Below, piece after piece: positions 63,914 to 64,000 of a stretch of DNA of 64,000 nt. The notes under the pieces are model-generated. The model saw only the letters and a list, made by a program, of their open reading frames with translations, was not told the origin of the DNA and made no database searches. Position 1 is the first letter of the stretch. Each line of letters opens with the position of its first letter. Source of the stretch: Phil1 sp040767925 (GTDB lineage: Bacteria > Bacillota > Clostridia > Christensenellales > CAG-138); assembly GCA_040767925.1 (NCBI GenBank), contig JAXGNN010000002.1:515211-579210 (forward strand), read 5' to 3'. The position numbers and the translations under genes were made by a program.

Positions 63914-64000
63914 TGGCGTCGGCGAAATTAGACAGTTGCGACGGCGAAGTTAGACACCCGCGTCGGATGGATTAGGCACCCGCATTTGGCTGTAGTAAAT
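63914..64000. mobile_element. End of an IS21-like insertion sequence
   Basis: Starts TGGCGTCGG and contains three 22-bp tandem units beginning at 63920, 63942 and 63964 (CGGCGAA-TTAGACA-type, the third diverged). Multiple short terminal repeats inside a TG...CA boundary are typical of IS21-family ends. No transposase gene is in the remaining 15 bases. The insertion cuts the VWA gene. Confidence 0.6.

Larger units (their letters stand above)
52877..64000. mobile_element. Integrated element at tRNA-Arg (right end outside the window)
   Basis: Directly after an intact tRNA-Arg lie direct repeats, a tyrosine integrase pointing toward the tRNA, an excisionase-like gene, then regulators and accessory genes of A+T-richer composition. 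This is the order of integrative elements that use tRNA genes. No conjugation, replication or capsid genes appear before the window ends, so the class (ICE, IME or prophage) cannot be set. The left att core is expected within the tRNA, around the anticodon loop or 3' half. Confidence 0.8.

Overview
The window looks like the chromosome of a high-G+C Bacillota of class Clostridia, probably an uncultured gut lineage. Supporting genes are a SigH-type sigma factor, Mini-ribonuclease III, DUF951, a LytR-CpsA-Psr enzyme, ThyX, DegV and a complete clostridial ornithine-fermentation cluster. No rRNA or other species-level marker is present, so the name stays open. From about 52.9 kb to the right edge the sequence becomes A+T-richer with different codon use. 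That part is an integrated mobile element next to a tRNA-Arg gene, and its right end is outside the window.

Layout. 0-2.4 kb: the 3' part of a BTAD regulator with a degenerate GGDEF-like domain, then a c-di-GMP-I riboswitch with its own promoter and terminator in front of a nucleotidyltransferase/HEPN pair. 2.5-6.2 kb: cell-envelope genes (LCP enzyme, MscS channel, DUF951, signal peptidase I and an apparently inactive paralogue). 6.2-13.2 kb: QueT-type transporter, DUF1858 protein, GH13 glucanase, amino-acid permease, GNAT and an ABC exporter. 13.3-18.7 kb: a coupled minus-strand operon of alpha/beta hydrolase, CotH/lamin-tail protein, VTC-domain protein and DUF4956 membrane protein. 18.9-22.1 kb: mrnC, thyX, an rlmB-like methyltransferase with a seven-fold repeat, and sigH. 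22.3-31.4 kb: D-ornithine degradation (diaminopentanoate dehydrogenase, thiolase OrtAB, aminomutase OraSE, GlmL-type reactivase, ornithine racemase) plus ornithine carbamoyltransferase. 31.6-36.0 kb: degV/marR, alanine racemase, M55 D-aminopeptidase, GNAT. 36.2-44.6 kb: glmS, a three-subunit xanthine-dehydrogenase-type hydroxylase, adenine deaminase, nitroreductase. 44.8-52.4 kb: two CNNM/CBS proteins and an MFS-radC-phosphohexomutase-MATE operon.

52.5-64 kb, accessory region: a consensus promoter, two tRNA-Arg 5'-half fragments, an intact tRNA-Arg(CCU), five TTGCTAAT(C/T) repeats, a tyrosine integrase, a MerR-like excisionase, a MazF-like protein with a cysteine-rich tail, a highly structured non-coding segment, a sigma-like helix-turn-helix protein, a Y-family polymerase operon, an XRE/ImmA regulatory pair, small proteins, a WYL regulator split by one in-frame TAG, a HIRAN protein, a one-EF-hand peptide, an ADP-ribosylglycohydrolase and a VWA gene cut by an IS21-like end.

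How the genes work together: ornithine racemase, the B12/PLP aminomutase and its reactivase, the dehydrogenase and the thiolase form one pathway from L-ornithine to acetyl-CoA plus alanine, and ArgF links it to carbamoyl phosphate. Adenine deaminase and the hydroxylase form a purine-catabolic block. The most unusual assembly is the c-di-GMP-controlled nucleotidyltransferase/HEPN pair beside a regulator with a GGDEF-like fold. In the mobile element, XRE/ImmA and repeated operators probably control the polymerase and accessory genes.
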